Assembly (NCBI GenBank): GCA_023457895.1
Contig: JAEXAY010000039.1
Coordinates: 62,001 to 126,000, forward strand
From: Pseudomonadota bacterium
GTDB taxonomy: Bacteria; Pseudomonadota; Alphaproteobacteria; Sphingomonadales; Sphingomonadaceae
DNA: 64,000 nt
Direction: 5' to 3'
Shown here: one piece after another, positions 24,930-32,468 of the stretch
Layout of the letters: each line of letters opens with the position of its first letter
Position numbering within the stretch: the first letter of the stretch is position 1
Notes under the pieces: model-generated
Database searches by the model: none
What the model saw: the letters and a program-made list of their open reading frames with translations, nothing else
What the model was told of the DNA's origin: nothing
Position numbers and translations under genes: made by a program

Positions 24930-25957
24930 GCACGTTCAACGTCGACCAAGGCGGCAAGCTCTATATCCAGGACGTCACCTTGCGCGATGGCATGCACGCC
25001 ATCCGCCACATGTACGGGCTGGACCATGTCCGCAGCATCGCCAAGGCTCTCGATGCCGCTGGCGTCGATGCGATCGAGGTCGCGCATGGCGATGGCCTCA
25101 ATGGCGCGAGCTTCAACTATGGCTTTGGCGCGCATACCGACTGGGAATGGCTCGAGGCGGTGGCCGAGGTGCTCAGCAAATCGGTGCTGACCACGCTGAT
25201 CCTGCCCGGCGTCGGCACGGTCGAGGAATTACGCCGCGCCTATGACATCGGCGTGCGTTCGGTGCGCGTCGCGACGCATTGCACCGAGGCTGACGTTTCG
25301 AAGCAGCATATCGGCATCGCCCGCGATCTCGGCATGGGCGTTTCCGGCTTCCTGATGATGAGCCACATGATCGGGCCCGACGCGCTCGCACAGCAGGCCC
25401 TGCTCATGGAAAGCTATGGCGCCCAGTGCGTCTATGTGACCGATTCCGGCGGCGCGCTCGACATGGACGGGGTGCGCGATCGGCTGCGCGCCTATGACAA
25501 GGTGCTGAAACCCGAAACCCAGCGCGGCATCCACGCGCACCACAATCTCTCGCTCGGCGTCGCCAACTCGATCGTCGCGGCGCAGGAAGGCGCGGTCCGG
25601 ATCGACGCCAGTCTCGCTGGCATGGGCGCGGGCGCGGGCAACGCCCCGCTCGAGGTGTTTATCGCCGCCGCCGACCGCAAGGGCTGGAACCATGGCTGCG
25701 ACGTCATGGCGCTGATGGATGCAGCCGAGGACCTTGTCAGGCCGTTGCAGGATCGCCCGGTACGGGTCGACCGCGAAACGCTCGCGCTCGGTTATGCCGG
25801 GGTCTATTCGAGCTTCCTGCGCCACGCCGAGAAGGCGGCTAATGACTATGGCCTCGATACGCGCGAAATTCTGGTCGAACTCGGCCGCCGCAAGATGGTC
25901 GGCGGGCAGGAGGACATGATCGTCGACGTCGCGCTCGACATGCTCAAGCAGAAATAA
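24926..25957 (+). CDS. hsaF: 4-hydroxy-2-oxovalerate (oxohexanoate) aldolase HsaF
   Basis: This 343-residue DmpG-family class II pyruvate aldolase cleaves a 4-hydroxy-2-oxoacid into pyruvate and an aldehyde. The N-terminal motif DVTLRDGMHAIRH holds the catalytic Arg and metal-binding Asp. The metal-binding histidines are in HAHHNLSLG near residue 205, and the C-terminal communication domain that contacts HsaG is present. It is the last gene of the plus-strand operon and is followed 42 bp later by a strong hairpin terminator. Confidence 0.93.
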   Translation: MSTFNVDQGGKLYIQDVTLRDGMHAIRHMYGLDHVRSIAKALDAAGVDAIEVAHGDGLNGASFNYGFGAHTDWEWLEAVAEVLSKSVLTTLILPGVGTVEELRRAYDIGVRSVRVATHCTEADVSKQHIGIARDLGMGVSGFLMMSHMIGPDALAQQALLMESYGAQCVYVTDSGGALDMDGVRDRLRAYDKVLKPETQRGIHAHHNLSLGVANSIVAAQEGAVRIDASLAGMGAGAGNAPLEVFIAAADRKGWNHGCDVMALMDAAEDLVRPLQDRPVRVDRETLALGYAGVYSSFLRHAEKAANDYGLDTREILVELGRRKMVGGQEDMIVDVALDMLKQK

Positions 25958-25999
25958 GGAACGCTGTCCGGCCGCTCCTGAAAAGGGGCGGCAACTGCT

Positions 26000-26037
26000 G
26001 CGGGGCCGGTATCCTTCCCGGCCCCGCATTTGTTTTG
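26000..26037 (+). terminator. Rho-independent terminator after hsaF
   Basis: The 10-bp perfect stem GCGGGGCCGG (26000-26009) and CCGGCCCCGC (26018-26027) with an 8-base loop is followed by ATTTGTTTT. It closes the hsaA-D-E-G-F operon and separates it from the convergent SDR gene at 26045. Confidence 0.88.
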
Positions 26038-26044
26038 TGAGTTC

Positions 26045-26800
26045 TCAAACCGCCGTCGCGCCGCCGTCGATCACCATGGGATGGCCGGTCACGAAGCTCG
26101 ACTCATCCGAACAAAGCCACAGCACTGCGGCGGCAATTTCCTCAGCCTTGCCTATCCGGCCCATCGGCGTCATGCTGTCGAGCACCTGCTTCATCCCTTC
26201 ATTGGCAATGAGCGGCGCGGTCATCGGCGTTTCGATCACGCCCGGACATACGGCATTGACCCGGATGCCCATCTGCGCCCAGCGCAGCGCGCCGTGGCGG
26301 GTGAGGCCGACGACGCCATGCTTGGTCGCGACATAGCCCGGCTGCGCTGGGTTGCCGACCAGCCCGTTGATCGAGGCAGTGTTGACGATTGCACCCTTCC
26401 CCTGCGTCATCATCACCTCCGATTCCTCGCGCATGCACAGCATTACGCCGGTGAGGTTGATGCCAACGCTCCGCGCCCAGACATCATCGTCATATTCGTT
26501 CGCACCCATATTGTTGATGCCGGCATTATTATGCGCGAAATCGAGCCGGCCATAATTCTTGACCGCACGCGCCACCAGCGCCTTGACCTCGTCGCCATTG
26601 CTGACATCGCAACGCTGGAACAGCGCCTTACCGCCCGCCGCTTCGATCAGCGCGACGGTTTCCGCCCCGCCCTCTGCATTGACGTCCGACACCACCACGC
26701 TGGCGCCCGACCGGGCAAAAGCCTCGGCGGTCGCGCGGCCGATCCCGCCCGCCGCCCCGGTAACGAGCGCAACTTTTCCATCGAAATCATAACGAACCAT
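26045..26800 (-). CDS. SDR oxidoreductase
   Basis: This 251-residue classical SDR has TGAAGGIGRATAE near residue 13, NNAGIN, and the active-site set NTAS and YVATKHG, ending in VIDGGATAV. The ATG at 26800 has GGGAGAA upstream; a longer frame to 27025 is antisense to the regulator gene and is not used. It is the only gene between a terminator and the LuxR-type regulator. Its start is 14 bp from a perfect inverted repeat (26814-26851), so it may have its own controlled promoter. The substrate is unknown; a hydroxysteroid dehydrogenase role is plausible from context. Confidence 0.8.
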   Translation of the reverse strand: MVRYDFDGKVALVTGAAGGIGRATAEAFARSGASVVVSDVNAEGGAETVALIEAAGGKALFQRCDVSNGDEVKALVARAVKNYGRLDFAHNNAGINNMGANEYDDDVWARSVGINLTGVMLCMREESEVMMTQGKGAIVNTASINGLVGNPAQPGYVATKHGVVGLTRHGALRWAQMGIRVNAVCPGVIETPMTAPLIANEGMKQVLDSMTPMGRIGKAEEIAAAVLWLCSDESSFVTGHPMVIDGGATAV

Positions 26801-26813
26801 GACATTCTCCCGT

Positions 26814-26851
26814 GATTTGCGTAATTTTCTAGTCACATCGCGACGCAAATC
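26814..26851. promoter_or_regulatory. Inverted repeat GATTTGCGT-n20-ACGCAAATC, candidate operator
   Basis: Both 9-bp arms are perfect (26814-26822 and 26843-26851), and their centres are 29 bp apart, nearly three helical turns. The element fills the 64-bp gap between the LuxR-type regulator stop and the SDR start. The same 9-mer occurs once more, at 21090-21098 in the hsaA divergent promoter. It is not GC-rich and has no T-run, so a terminator is unlikely. A regulator-binding site is inference. Confidence 0.5.
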
Positions 26852-26864
26852 AACATCTAGTTCG

Positions 26865-28025
26865 TCAGGCCGGCGGGTTTCTGAGCAGATGGACAAGTTC
26901 CGCCTGCCGGTGAACCCCTGTCTTGGCAAAAATGCTGCGCAAATGCGCGCGCGCCGTGTTGTAGCTGATGCCGAGTTCGGCAGCGGCGTCCTTGAGGGCG
27001 CAGCCCTGCGCCAGCGCGACGCCAAGCGCCGCTTCCATCGCGGTCAGTCCGAAATGGTCGCGCACCCACGCCTTGTCGAGCGCGCCATGCGCCTGGGGAT
27101 CATGGAGGAATATGGCGATCGCCGCGCCTTCGAGACTGATCGCAGGAGTCGTGACCGGCTTCAACACGCCGGCGAGCGCGCTCCCGTCGCTGCGTACGAT
27201 ACGGATTTTGCGCGTCTCCGGCTTTTCGTCGAGCGATGCGACAAAAGCCTTGTACTGCACGCGGTTGCTTTCCAGTTCGAAGGCCATCACGCCGTTGCGC
27301 AGCCGCAGGCCGTCGCGGCGCGCAAGAAAAGCGTCAGCCGCCGGATTGGTCCGTAATACCTTGCCGTCGCGATCGATAATGATTGTCCCGACGTTCAGCT
27401 GGTCCATCGCGCTGCTGTACAGATGATATTCGGCATCGGCCCATTGCAACCGCTCGAACAGCCGGGTCGCGGCGCGGACATGCGGCACCAGCTTCTGGAG
27501 CGCATCCTGTTCACGCAGGTCGAAGTCGGGACGCGAGGATTTGCGCATGACCCTGATCCGCGCTTCAAAGCCGGTCGGGAAATGGAGATCGAAGCCGATC
27601 ACCTGATCACCGCCCGAGGGCAGGAGGAAATTGGAATAAAAGGACTCATCGCCCTTGCCGCGCTCGCGGGTAAACTCGCCGAAGGACATGACCTTGCCGT
27701 CGGGCAAGCCCTGAAACGGATCGCTGGTCAGAAAATCGGCAAGATAGGCGGCGGCGGTTGCCGGATCGGCCTCGGGGGTGACAAAGGTGCCAGGCGTTGC
27801 CGTGCGGCTCCCCTTGACCATCAGCGTCGCATAGTCAGCATCGAGCCATGCGCTCAGTGACTGGAGAAAATATTCCCACGGCCGCTCGGCCAGCAGGCCA
27901 TCGTAAAGCGCCGCAATCAGCCTGTCATAACGCTGGTCGTGCAAGGCGCCTGCTGCCACCGAACCTTTTTCCTTCCCCGTTGAGAGGGCGGATGGTCCGA
28001 TGGCAGCTTGCGCCGGGATGGTCAA
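26865..28025 (-). CDS. LuxR-type transcriptional regulator, possible TeiR-like steroid regulator
   Basis: This protein of about 386 residues ends in a LuxR-type helix-turn-helix (residues about 325-380, LTAMEAALGVALAQGCALKDAA, then GISYNTARAHLRSIFAKTG). The middle region around 215-300 (NVGTIIIDRDGKVLRTNPAADAFL) reads as a PAS-like sensor, and the N-terminal part may be GAF-like. No receiver Asp is seen, so it is probably ligand-sensing. TeiR of Comamonas testosteroni, a steroid-responsive activator, has a similar size and LuxR-type HTH; the link is inference. The start is uncertain: TTG at 28025 is 5 bp after the upstream stop, and GTG at 27959 follows AAAGG. Confidence 0.8.
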   Translation of the reverse strand: MTIPAQAAIGPSALSTGKEKGSVAAGALHDQRYDRLIAALYDGLLAERPWEYFLQSLSAWLDADYATLMVKGSRTATPGTFVTPEADPATAAAYLADFLTSDPFQGLPDGKVMSFGEFTRERGKGDESFYSNFLLPSGGDQVIGFDLHFPTGFEARIRVMRKSSRPDFDLREQDALQKLVPHVRAATRLFERLQWADAEYHLYSSAMDQLNVGTIIIDRDGKVLRTNPAADAFLARRDGLRLRNGVMAFELESNRVQYKAFVASLDEKPETRKIRIVRSDGSALAGVLKPVTTPAISLEGAAIAIFLHDPQAHGALDKAWVRDHFGLTAMEAALGVALAQGCALKDAAAELGISYNTARAHLRSIFAKTGVHRQAELVHLLRNPPA

Positions 28026-28030
28026 TCCGC

Positions 28031-29164
28031 TCAGGCGCCCTGCGCGCGGAAGTGCGGGATCACCTTGGTGCCGATATTGCGGATCGTTTCCATGATCGCA
28101 TCGTGGGGAATGCCGCCCATCTGGAAGATGAAGAGGATTTCATCGGCGCCCGCGTCGATTAGCCGCTGAACATAGCGGATGCAGTCGTCCGGCGTGCCAT
28201 AGGCATCCTGTGCGATGGTGTAGTTCGACGTATGCTCGTCGCCGATCGGGATCGCTTCTTCGGAAAGATAGGCGACCGTTGCGCGCTTGCCTTCGTCCAG
28301 CACCGCCGCCTGCTGCTCGGCGGTCAGATCCTCGTCGACCGTCGGTTTGGGGCCACCCTGATACCAGTAGGCAATCGATTCGGCGAAGAAGCGCTGTCCG
28401 CGCAAGCCGATCTTGCGCGCCTTTTCGCGATCGTCGAGCACGGTCGCCGCGCACAGTGCCGCAAGATGCTCGGTCGGACGGAAACCGACCTGATCCTCGG
28501 GCTTGCGGTTCTTCCAGGCCTCGCGGTAAATTGCGTTTTTCTTGGCAATCTCATCAGGTCCCGAAAAGCCAAGGACCAGCGCGCCAATGCCCTTGCCGCC
28601 GGCCATCTTGAGCGTGTCCTCGCGGGTGCAGGCCATATACATCGGCGGATGCGGATCCTGATAGGGCTTGGGGTGGATCGGCCGGCGCGGTATCTTGATA
28701 TATTGCCCGTCATGTTCGATCTCGTCCTGCACCATGATCTTGGGGATGAGGTGCATCGATTCCTCGATCATCGGGCCGAGTTCGGCGAGGTCATAGCCGA
28801 AGGTGCCCGCCTCCTGCTGGGTGCCGCCCTTGCCGACGCCGAAATGGAGGCGTCCCTTGGAGAGAATATCGAGCGTCGCGATGCGTTCGGCGACCTTGAC
28901 CGGATGGTTCATCACCGGGGGAAGGCAGACAACGCCATGGCCGACGTGGATGCGGTCGGTCGCGCCGGCAATGAAGGCCAGCACGGTTTCGGGCGCGGAC
29001 ATATGCGCATATTGGGTGAGCGCGGTATGTTCGACGCACCAGATGCAGTCGAAACCCATTTCCTCGGCATATTTGGCCTGCTCGACGATTTCGTGGAAAC
29101 AGCGCTGCTCGCTCTCGCGGCTGGTATCGACCATTTGCGCTTCATAGATAATCGAAAATTTCAT
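28031..29164 (-). CDS. Luciferase-like (LLM class) flavin-dependent oxidoreductase
   Basis: This 377-residue protein has the bacterial luciferase-like TIM-barrel fold. It starts MKFSIIYEAQMV and has CIWCVEHT, GHGVVCLPPVMNHPVKVAERIATLDILSKGR (the standard flavin-binding LLM block) and GVGKGGTQQEA. Such enzymes use FMNH2 or F420 as monooxygenases or dehydrogenases. Two-component Baeyer-Villiger-type and C-S/C-N cleaving members exist. The ATG at 29164 has GAGG upstream; a longer frame is not protein-like. It leads into the regulator gene and follows an SDR with a 34-bp gap. The substrate is unknown. Confidence 0.83.
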   Translation of the reverse strand: MKFSIIYEAQMVDTSRESEQRCFHEIVEQAKYAEEMGFDCIWCVEHTALTQYAHMSAPETVLAFIAGATDRIHVGHGVVCLPPVMNHPVKVAERIATLDILSKGRLHFGVGKGGTQQEAGTFGYDLAELGPMIEESMHLIPKIMVQDEIEHDGQYIKIPRRPIHPKPYQDPHPPMYMACTREDTLKMAGGKGIGALVLGFSGPDEIAKKNAIYREAWKNRKPEDQVGFRPTEHLAALCAATVLDDREKARKIGLRGQRFFAESIAYWYQGGPKPTVDEDLTAEQQAAVLDEGKRATVAYLSEEAIPIGDEHTSNYTIAQDAYGTPDDCIRYVQRLIDAGADEILFIFQMGGIPHDAIMETIRNIGTKVIPHFRAQGA

Positions 29165-29198
29165 CGGTGCCTCGTTTGAGTGGTGGTGGAACGGGGGG

Positions 29199-29984
29199 TC
29201 AGAGAAGCAGGGGCTTGGGTGCTTCCCGGTTGGTGATGAGCTGGTTACGCGCGGCAAAGACGTCGTCGAAGGATTCCGGCTGGGTGATGATCCAATATTC
29301 GCCGCGATCGATCGCCGCGAACGCGCGCTGCGCCAGTTCGTCGCCGCTGATCCCATGTACGCTGGTCATTTCGACCATCAGCTTGTGGAAATCCTTCGAT
29401 GCAGCGGTCGGCGCCTCGCGGAAGATGCCGGTATCGACCGCACCGGGCGCGAGCAGCGAGACCGAAATCTTGCTGTCGAGCGCCATCAGTTCCCCGGCGA
29501 GCGATTCGGTCAGCGCAACCACCGCGAACTTGCTCGCGGTATAGGGCGCCATCAGCGGCGCGGGAAGGAACCCGCCGATCGACGCGGTGTTGACGATCCG
29601 CGCTGGCCGGTCCGCCGCGAGCATGCGCGGCACGAAATGACGCAGGCCGTTGACGATGCCGCCGATATTGACGTCGAGCGTCGCCTGCCAGCGTTCCGCC
29701 GGGATTTCCCAGCTGTTGCCGGTCACCAATATGCCCGCATTGTTGAACAGCAGGTCGACATGCTCATGGCGCTGATAGGTTGCCTCGGCGAGCGCGGCGA
29801 CCGAAGCGTCGTCCGCCACATTGGTCGGCACGATCAGCACATCGCCATCGATGGTGGCGGCGACCTCTTTCAGGCCCGCTTCGTCGCGGTCGGCGAGCAC
29901 GACGGCATGGCCGCGTTTCGCCGCCTCGCGCGCAAGACCTGCGCCGATCCCGCCCGCCGCGCCGGTGACGACCGCGACGCTCAT
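29199..29984 (-). CDS. SDR oxidoreductase
   Basis: This 261-residue SDR has TGAAGGIGAGLA at the N-terminus, NNAGIL, NTASIGG and YTASKFAVVALTES. The C-terminal part (ISGDELAQRAFAAIDRGEYWIITQPE) is typical of the SDR subgroup that includes many hydroxysteroid and retinol-type dehydrogenases. It overlaps the NmrA-like gene by 4 bp (ATGA) and belongs to a short minus-strand unit with an LLM flavoprotein. No substrate can be fixed from sequence. Confidence 0.8.
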   Translation of the reverse strand: MSVAVVTGAAGGIGAGLAREAAKRGHAVVLADRDEAGLKEVAATIDGDVLIVPTNVADDASVAALAEATYQRHEHVDLLFNNAGILVTGNSWEIPAERWQATLDVNIGGIVNGLRHFVPRMLAADRPARIVNTASIGGFLPAPLMAPYTASKFAVVALTESLAGELMALDSKISVSLLAPGAVDTGIFREAPTAASKDFHKLMVEMTSVHGISGDELAQRAFAAIDRGEYWIITQPESFDDVFAARNQLITNREAPKPLLL

Positions 29985-30883
29985 GCGCCGAACTCCTTGA
30001 CCACTTCGGCAACCGCATTGCGCACATCATTGCGGCGATAGCCGAGCAAGGCAACTTCCTCCGGATCGGGATTGACCCGCACCCAGTTACCGCGCCCCTG
30101 CGGGATCGCGATATCGGGAAGGAAAGGATGTTCCTCGTCGCGCTCCTCGACCGTCACGGCATTGCCGGCTTCGTCAAAGAAGAGCTGGAAATATTCGCGG
30201 AAGCTCAGATTTTCGTCACCCACCAGATAGGCGTGTCCGTTCTTGCCGCGCAGCAGCGCGCCTTCGATCGCTTCGGAGAGCGAGCGGAACGACATGAAAT
30301 TGGTGCCGCCGGTCGGCGCGTAGACCGGCACCGGAATCTTGCCTTGCGCCCATTGCACGAAGGGTTCGAAGATCATGCTGGGGAGTCCGGGCACATTGCC
30401 GACCATGAACGGCGCGTTCACGCTCACCACATGGAAATCCTCCGTCGCTTCGGCGCGCGCGCCTTCGCACGCCGCCTTGCGCGACTGGATATAGATATTG
30501 CCGTCGATCAGCTCGGGGCTCGCCTGATGATAATAGCTGCCGAGCTGGATCGCGCGCTTCACGCCCGCCTCGCGGCAGGCCTTGAACAGCGCGGGCACCG
30601 CCTCATGGTTGGCGCGGACGAGATGTTCGGCGAAATCACTGCCCTGCGGCACATGGCGCGGATCATTGCCCGCCGCGAACACCACCCAGTCGAAACCGCG
30701 CAGCTTGTCGGCGGTATAATCGCCCGCGACATAATCCCCCTGAAGATGCGGCATGGCCGCCATGGCGGTGCCTGCAGGAGGCGCCGAACGGCTGCCGATC
30801 GTCACATCATGGCCGTGAGACGCGAGATGCGTGGCCGCATGGCCGCCCAAGGCGCCGCTGCCGCCGATAACGAGAATTTTCAT
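29981..30883 (-). CDS. NmrA/epimerase-like extended SDR
   Basis: This 300-residue NAD(P)-binding protein has the N-terminal loop GGSGALGGHAATHL, an isolated LGSYYHQASPELIDG stretch, and YIQSRKA as the probable Tyr-x3-Lys site. Family members reduce, isomerise or only sense NADP. It stands between an NTF2-fold gene and an SDR in a compact unit (14-bp and -4-bp spacing). Because Tyr and Lys are kept, an enzymatic role such as ketone reduction or lactone/epimer chemistry is more likely than pure sensing. The substrate is unknown. Confidence 0.72.
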   Translation of the reverse strand: MKILVIGGSGALGGHAATHLASHGHDVTIGSRSAPPAGTAMAAMPHLQGDYVAGDYTADKLRGFDWVVFAAGNDPRHVPQGSDFAEHLVRANHEAVPALFKACREAGVKRAIQLGSYYHQASPELIDGNIYIQSRKAACEGARAEATEDFHVVSVNAPFMVGNVPGLPSMIFEPFVQWAQGKIPVPVYAPTGGTNFMSFRSLSEAIEGALLRGKNGHAYLVGDENLSFREYFQLFFDEAGNAVTVEERDEEHPFLPDIAIPQGRGNWVRVNPDPEEVALLGYRRNDVRNAVAEVVKEFGA

Positions 30884-30897
30884 GGGTCAAGGCTCCC

Positions 30898-31347
30898 TTA
30901 TGATTGTGCCGAATGATCGGGTGCGACGAGCGGCCGCACCTCTTCCCAGTCGACCACCAGCGCACGGCGGGTAAAGCGCCAGCCGCCGGCTTCGCGGCGG
31001 AACTGGTCCTGATAGCGGATATGCCAGTCGAGGATCGTGTCGCCGCCATCGCCCGCGATGCGGTGGCTCGCGGTGCAATAGGTTTCGCCGCTCGCGCTAT
31101 CACCCGAGATCTCGACCGTCTGGTTGTGCACGCGGTGGAGCGTGGAAACGAAATTTCTGCCAAGAAAATCGATTGAATGAAGATTGGCCTCGCGCCCCTC
31201 GATGCTGAAGCCTGGCCCCTCGATCACACAATCTTCCGCGAGGACGGCGCTCCACAGCGCCTTGTCGCGCCGGTCAGCGCCCTTGGCATAATTTTCCGCA
31301 AGATCCCGCAACGCGCTCTTGTCGAGCAAGTGCTGAACATCGGTCAT
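30898..31347 (-). CDS. SnoaL-like NTF2-fold protein
   Basis: This 149-residue NTF2/SnoaL-type protein has LAENYAKGADRRDKALW near the N-terminus, GPGFSIEGREA, RVHNQTVEISG, and the late WHIRYQDQFRREAGGWRFTRR. That last block marks the aromatic-dehydratase-like SnoaL_4 group. It is the promoter-proximal gene of the minus-strand unit running leftward to the regulator. KSI-type residues (Tyr14/Asp38 pattern) are not obvious, so isomerase activity is not claimed. Confidence 0.75.
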   Translation of the reverse strand: MTDVQHLLDKSALRDLAENYAKGADRRDKALWSAVLAEDCVIEGPGFSIEGREANLHSIDFLGRNFVSTLHRVHNQTVEISGDSASGETYCTASHRIAGDGGDTILDWHIRYQDQFRREAGGWRFTRRALVVDWEEVRPLVAPDHSAQS

Positions 31348-31433
31348 AGGGGTGACCTCATTTTTCTCTCCTCAACGCATTTTATTTTGCTTGTTGAACG
31401 CGAAGCTAGAGCAGGCGGCAAACAGCTCGCATC

Positions 31434-31445
31434 GTCCAATTGGAC
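31434..31445. promoter_or_regulatory. Perfect 12-bp palindrome GTCCAATTGGAC in a divergent intergenic region
   Basis: The palindrome lies in the 203-bp gap between the NTF2-fold gene (31347, minus) and the SDR gene (31551, plus). It is flanked by a partly overlapping pair CGTCC / GGACG. Nothing else in the gap is recognisable. Its symmetry and position suit an operator for a dimeric regulator, but no regulator can be named. Confidence 0.4.
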
Positions 31446-31550
31446 TAGGACGACGGATCATTGCCACGATAAACTCAATGCGGCTGGCCAGTGCCGACAG
31501 AAGACGCATTACACCGGCCAAAAATATAAAAGTGGAGAGGAGACGCGAGC

Positions 31551-32393
31551 ATGACAGCTCTCAAGGACATGACTGCACTGGTAACCGGCGCGACCGGCGC
31601 CATTGCAACGGCTTCGGCGATCGCCCTGGCCCGCGATGGCGCGCGATTGGTACTCGCAGCGCGGCGCGGCGACGCTCTCGCCGAAACCGAAGCCACCATC
31701 CGGGCCGCCGTACCCGATGCCTCGATTCTGGCAATTGCCGCCGATTGCGGTGATGAAGCTGCAATGAAAAATGTGCTGCACCAGGCGCATCGAATCGCCG
31801 ATCGGCTGGATATCATCTTCGCCACGGTCGGCGGCTCGGGATTCAAGCCGCTCTTGATGCTCGACAGCGACACATTGCGGCAGGATTTCGAATCGAACGT
31901 GATTAGCGCGTTCCTCGCGATCCGGCACGGCGCGCCGCTGATGCGCGAAGGCGGATCGATCATCTGCACCTCGTCCGGGTCCGCCCAGCTCACCTTCCCC
32001 TATCTTGCAAGCTACCATATCGCCAAGGCTGCCCTCGAAGGGCTGGTCCGCGCCGCTGCCGACGAACTGGGGAGCGCGGGCATTCGCGTCAATGCGATAC
32101 GCCCCGGCATGACACGCAGCAATGCGACGGGCCCGATGTTCGACATGCCGGGCGTGACCGACCCATTCCTTCCCGAATATCCGTTGGGCCGATTGGGCGA
32201 GCCCGAGGACATGGCCGGAGCCGTGCGTTTCCTCGCCGGTCCCGAAAGCGGCTGGATCACCGGACAGTGTATCGCCATCGATGGCGGCAACCTGCTGCGG
32301 CGCAGCCCGGACCTCACGCCAATGGTCGAAGCCATTTATGGAGCGGACTCAATCAAGACGACCCGCCAGGGTAAAGAAGTAGTCGCGCCTTAA
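31551..32393 (+). CDS. SDR oxidoreductase
   Basis: This 280-residue SDR has the coenzyme loop TGATGAIATASA, in which the last Gly of the TGxxxGIG loop is replaced by Ala. The usual NNAG is replaced by ATVGG, and the active-site segment is TSSG with YHIAKAAL. The ATG at 31551 has GGAGAGGAG upstream. It is read away from the SnoaL unit and is the last gene of the metabolic island. The divergent loop residues suggest either altered coenzyme binding or a specialised subgroup. The substrate is unknown. Confidence 0.75.
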   Translation: MTALKDMTALVTGATGAIATASAIALARDGARLVLAARRGDALAETEATIRAAVPDASILAIAADCGDEAAMKNVLHQAHRIADRLDIIFATVGGSGFKPLLMLDSDTLRQDFESNVISAFLAIRHGAPLMREGGSIICTSSGSAQLTFPYLASYHIAKAALEGLVRAAADELGSAGIRVNAIRPGMTRSNATGPMFDMPGVTDPFLPEYPLGRLGEPEDMAGAVRFLAGPESGWITGQCIAIDGGNLLRRSPDLTPMVEAIYGADSIKTTRQGKEVVAP

Positions 32394-32394
32394 C

Positions 32395-32410
32395 GGACAA
32401 TAATCTGTCC
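32395..32410. promoter_or_regulatory. Short inverted repeat GGACA-n6-TGTCC upstream of the endolysin gene
   Basis: The arms (32395-32399 and 32406-32410) lie just after the SDR stop and about 60 bp before the endolysin start. They could form a weak hairpin or bind a regulator. An AT-rich stretch with TTGATATTTT follows. No firm promoter is called. Confidence 0.3.
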
Positions 32411-32468
32411 TACATATAACCCATATGGTTTCTTGATATTTTCCACGATTCGCATGGGAGATAGCAAG

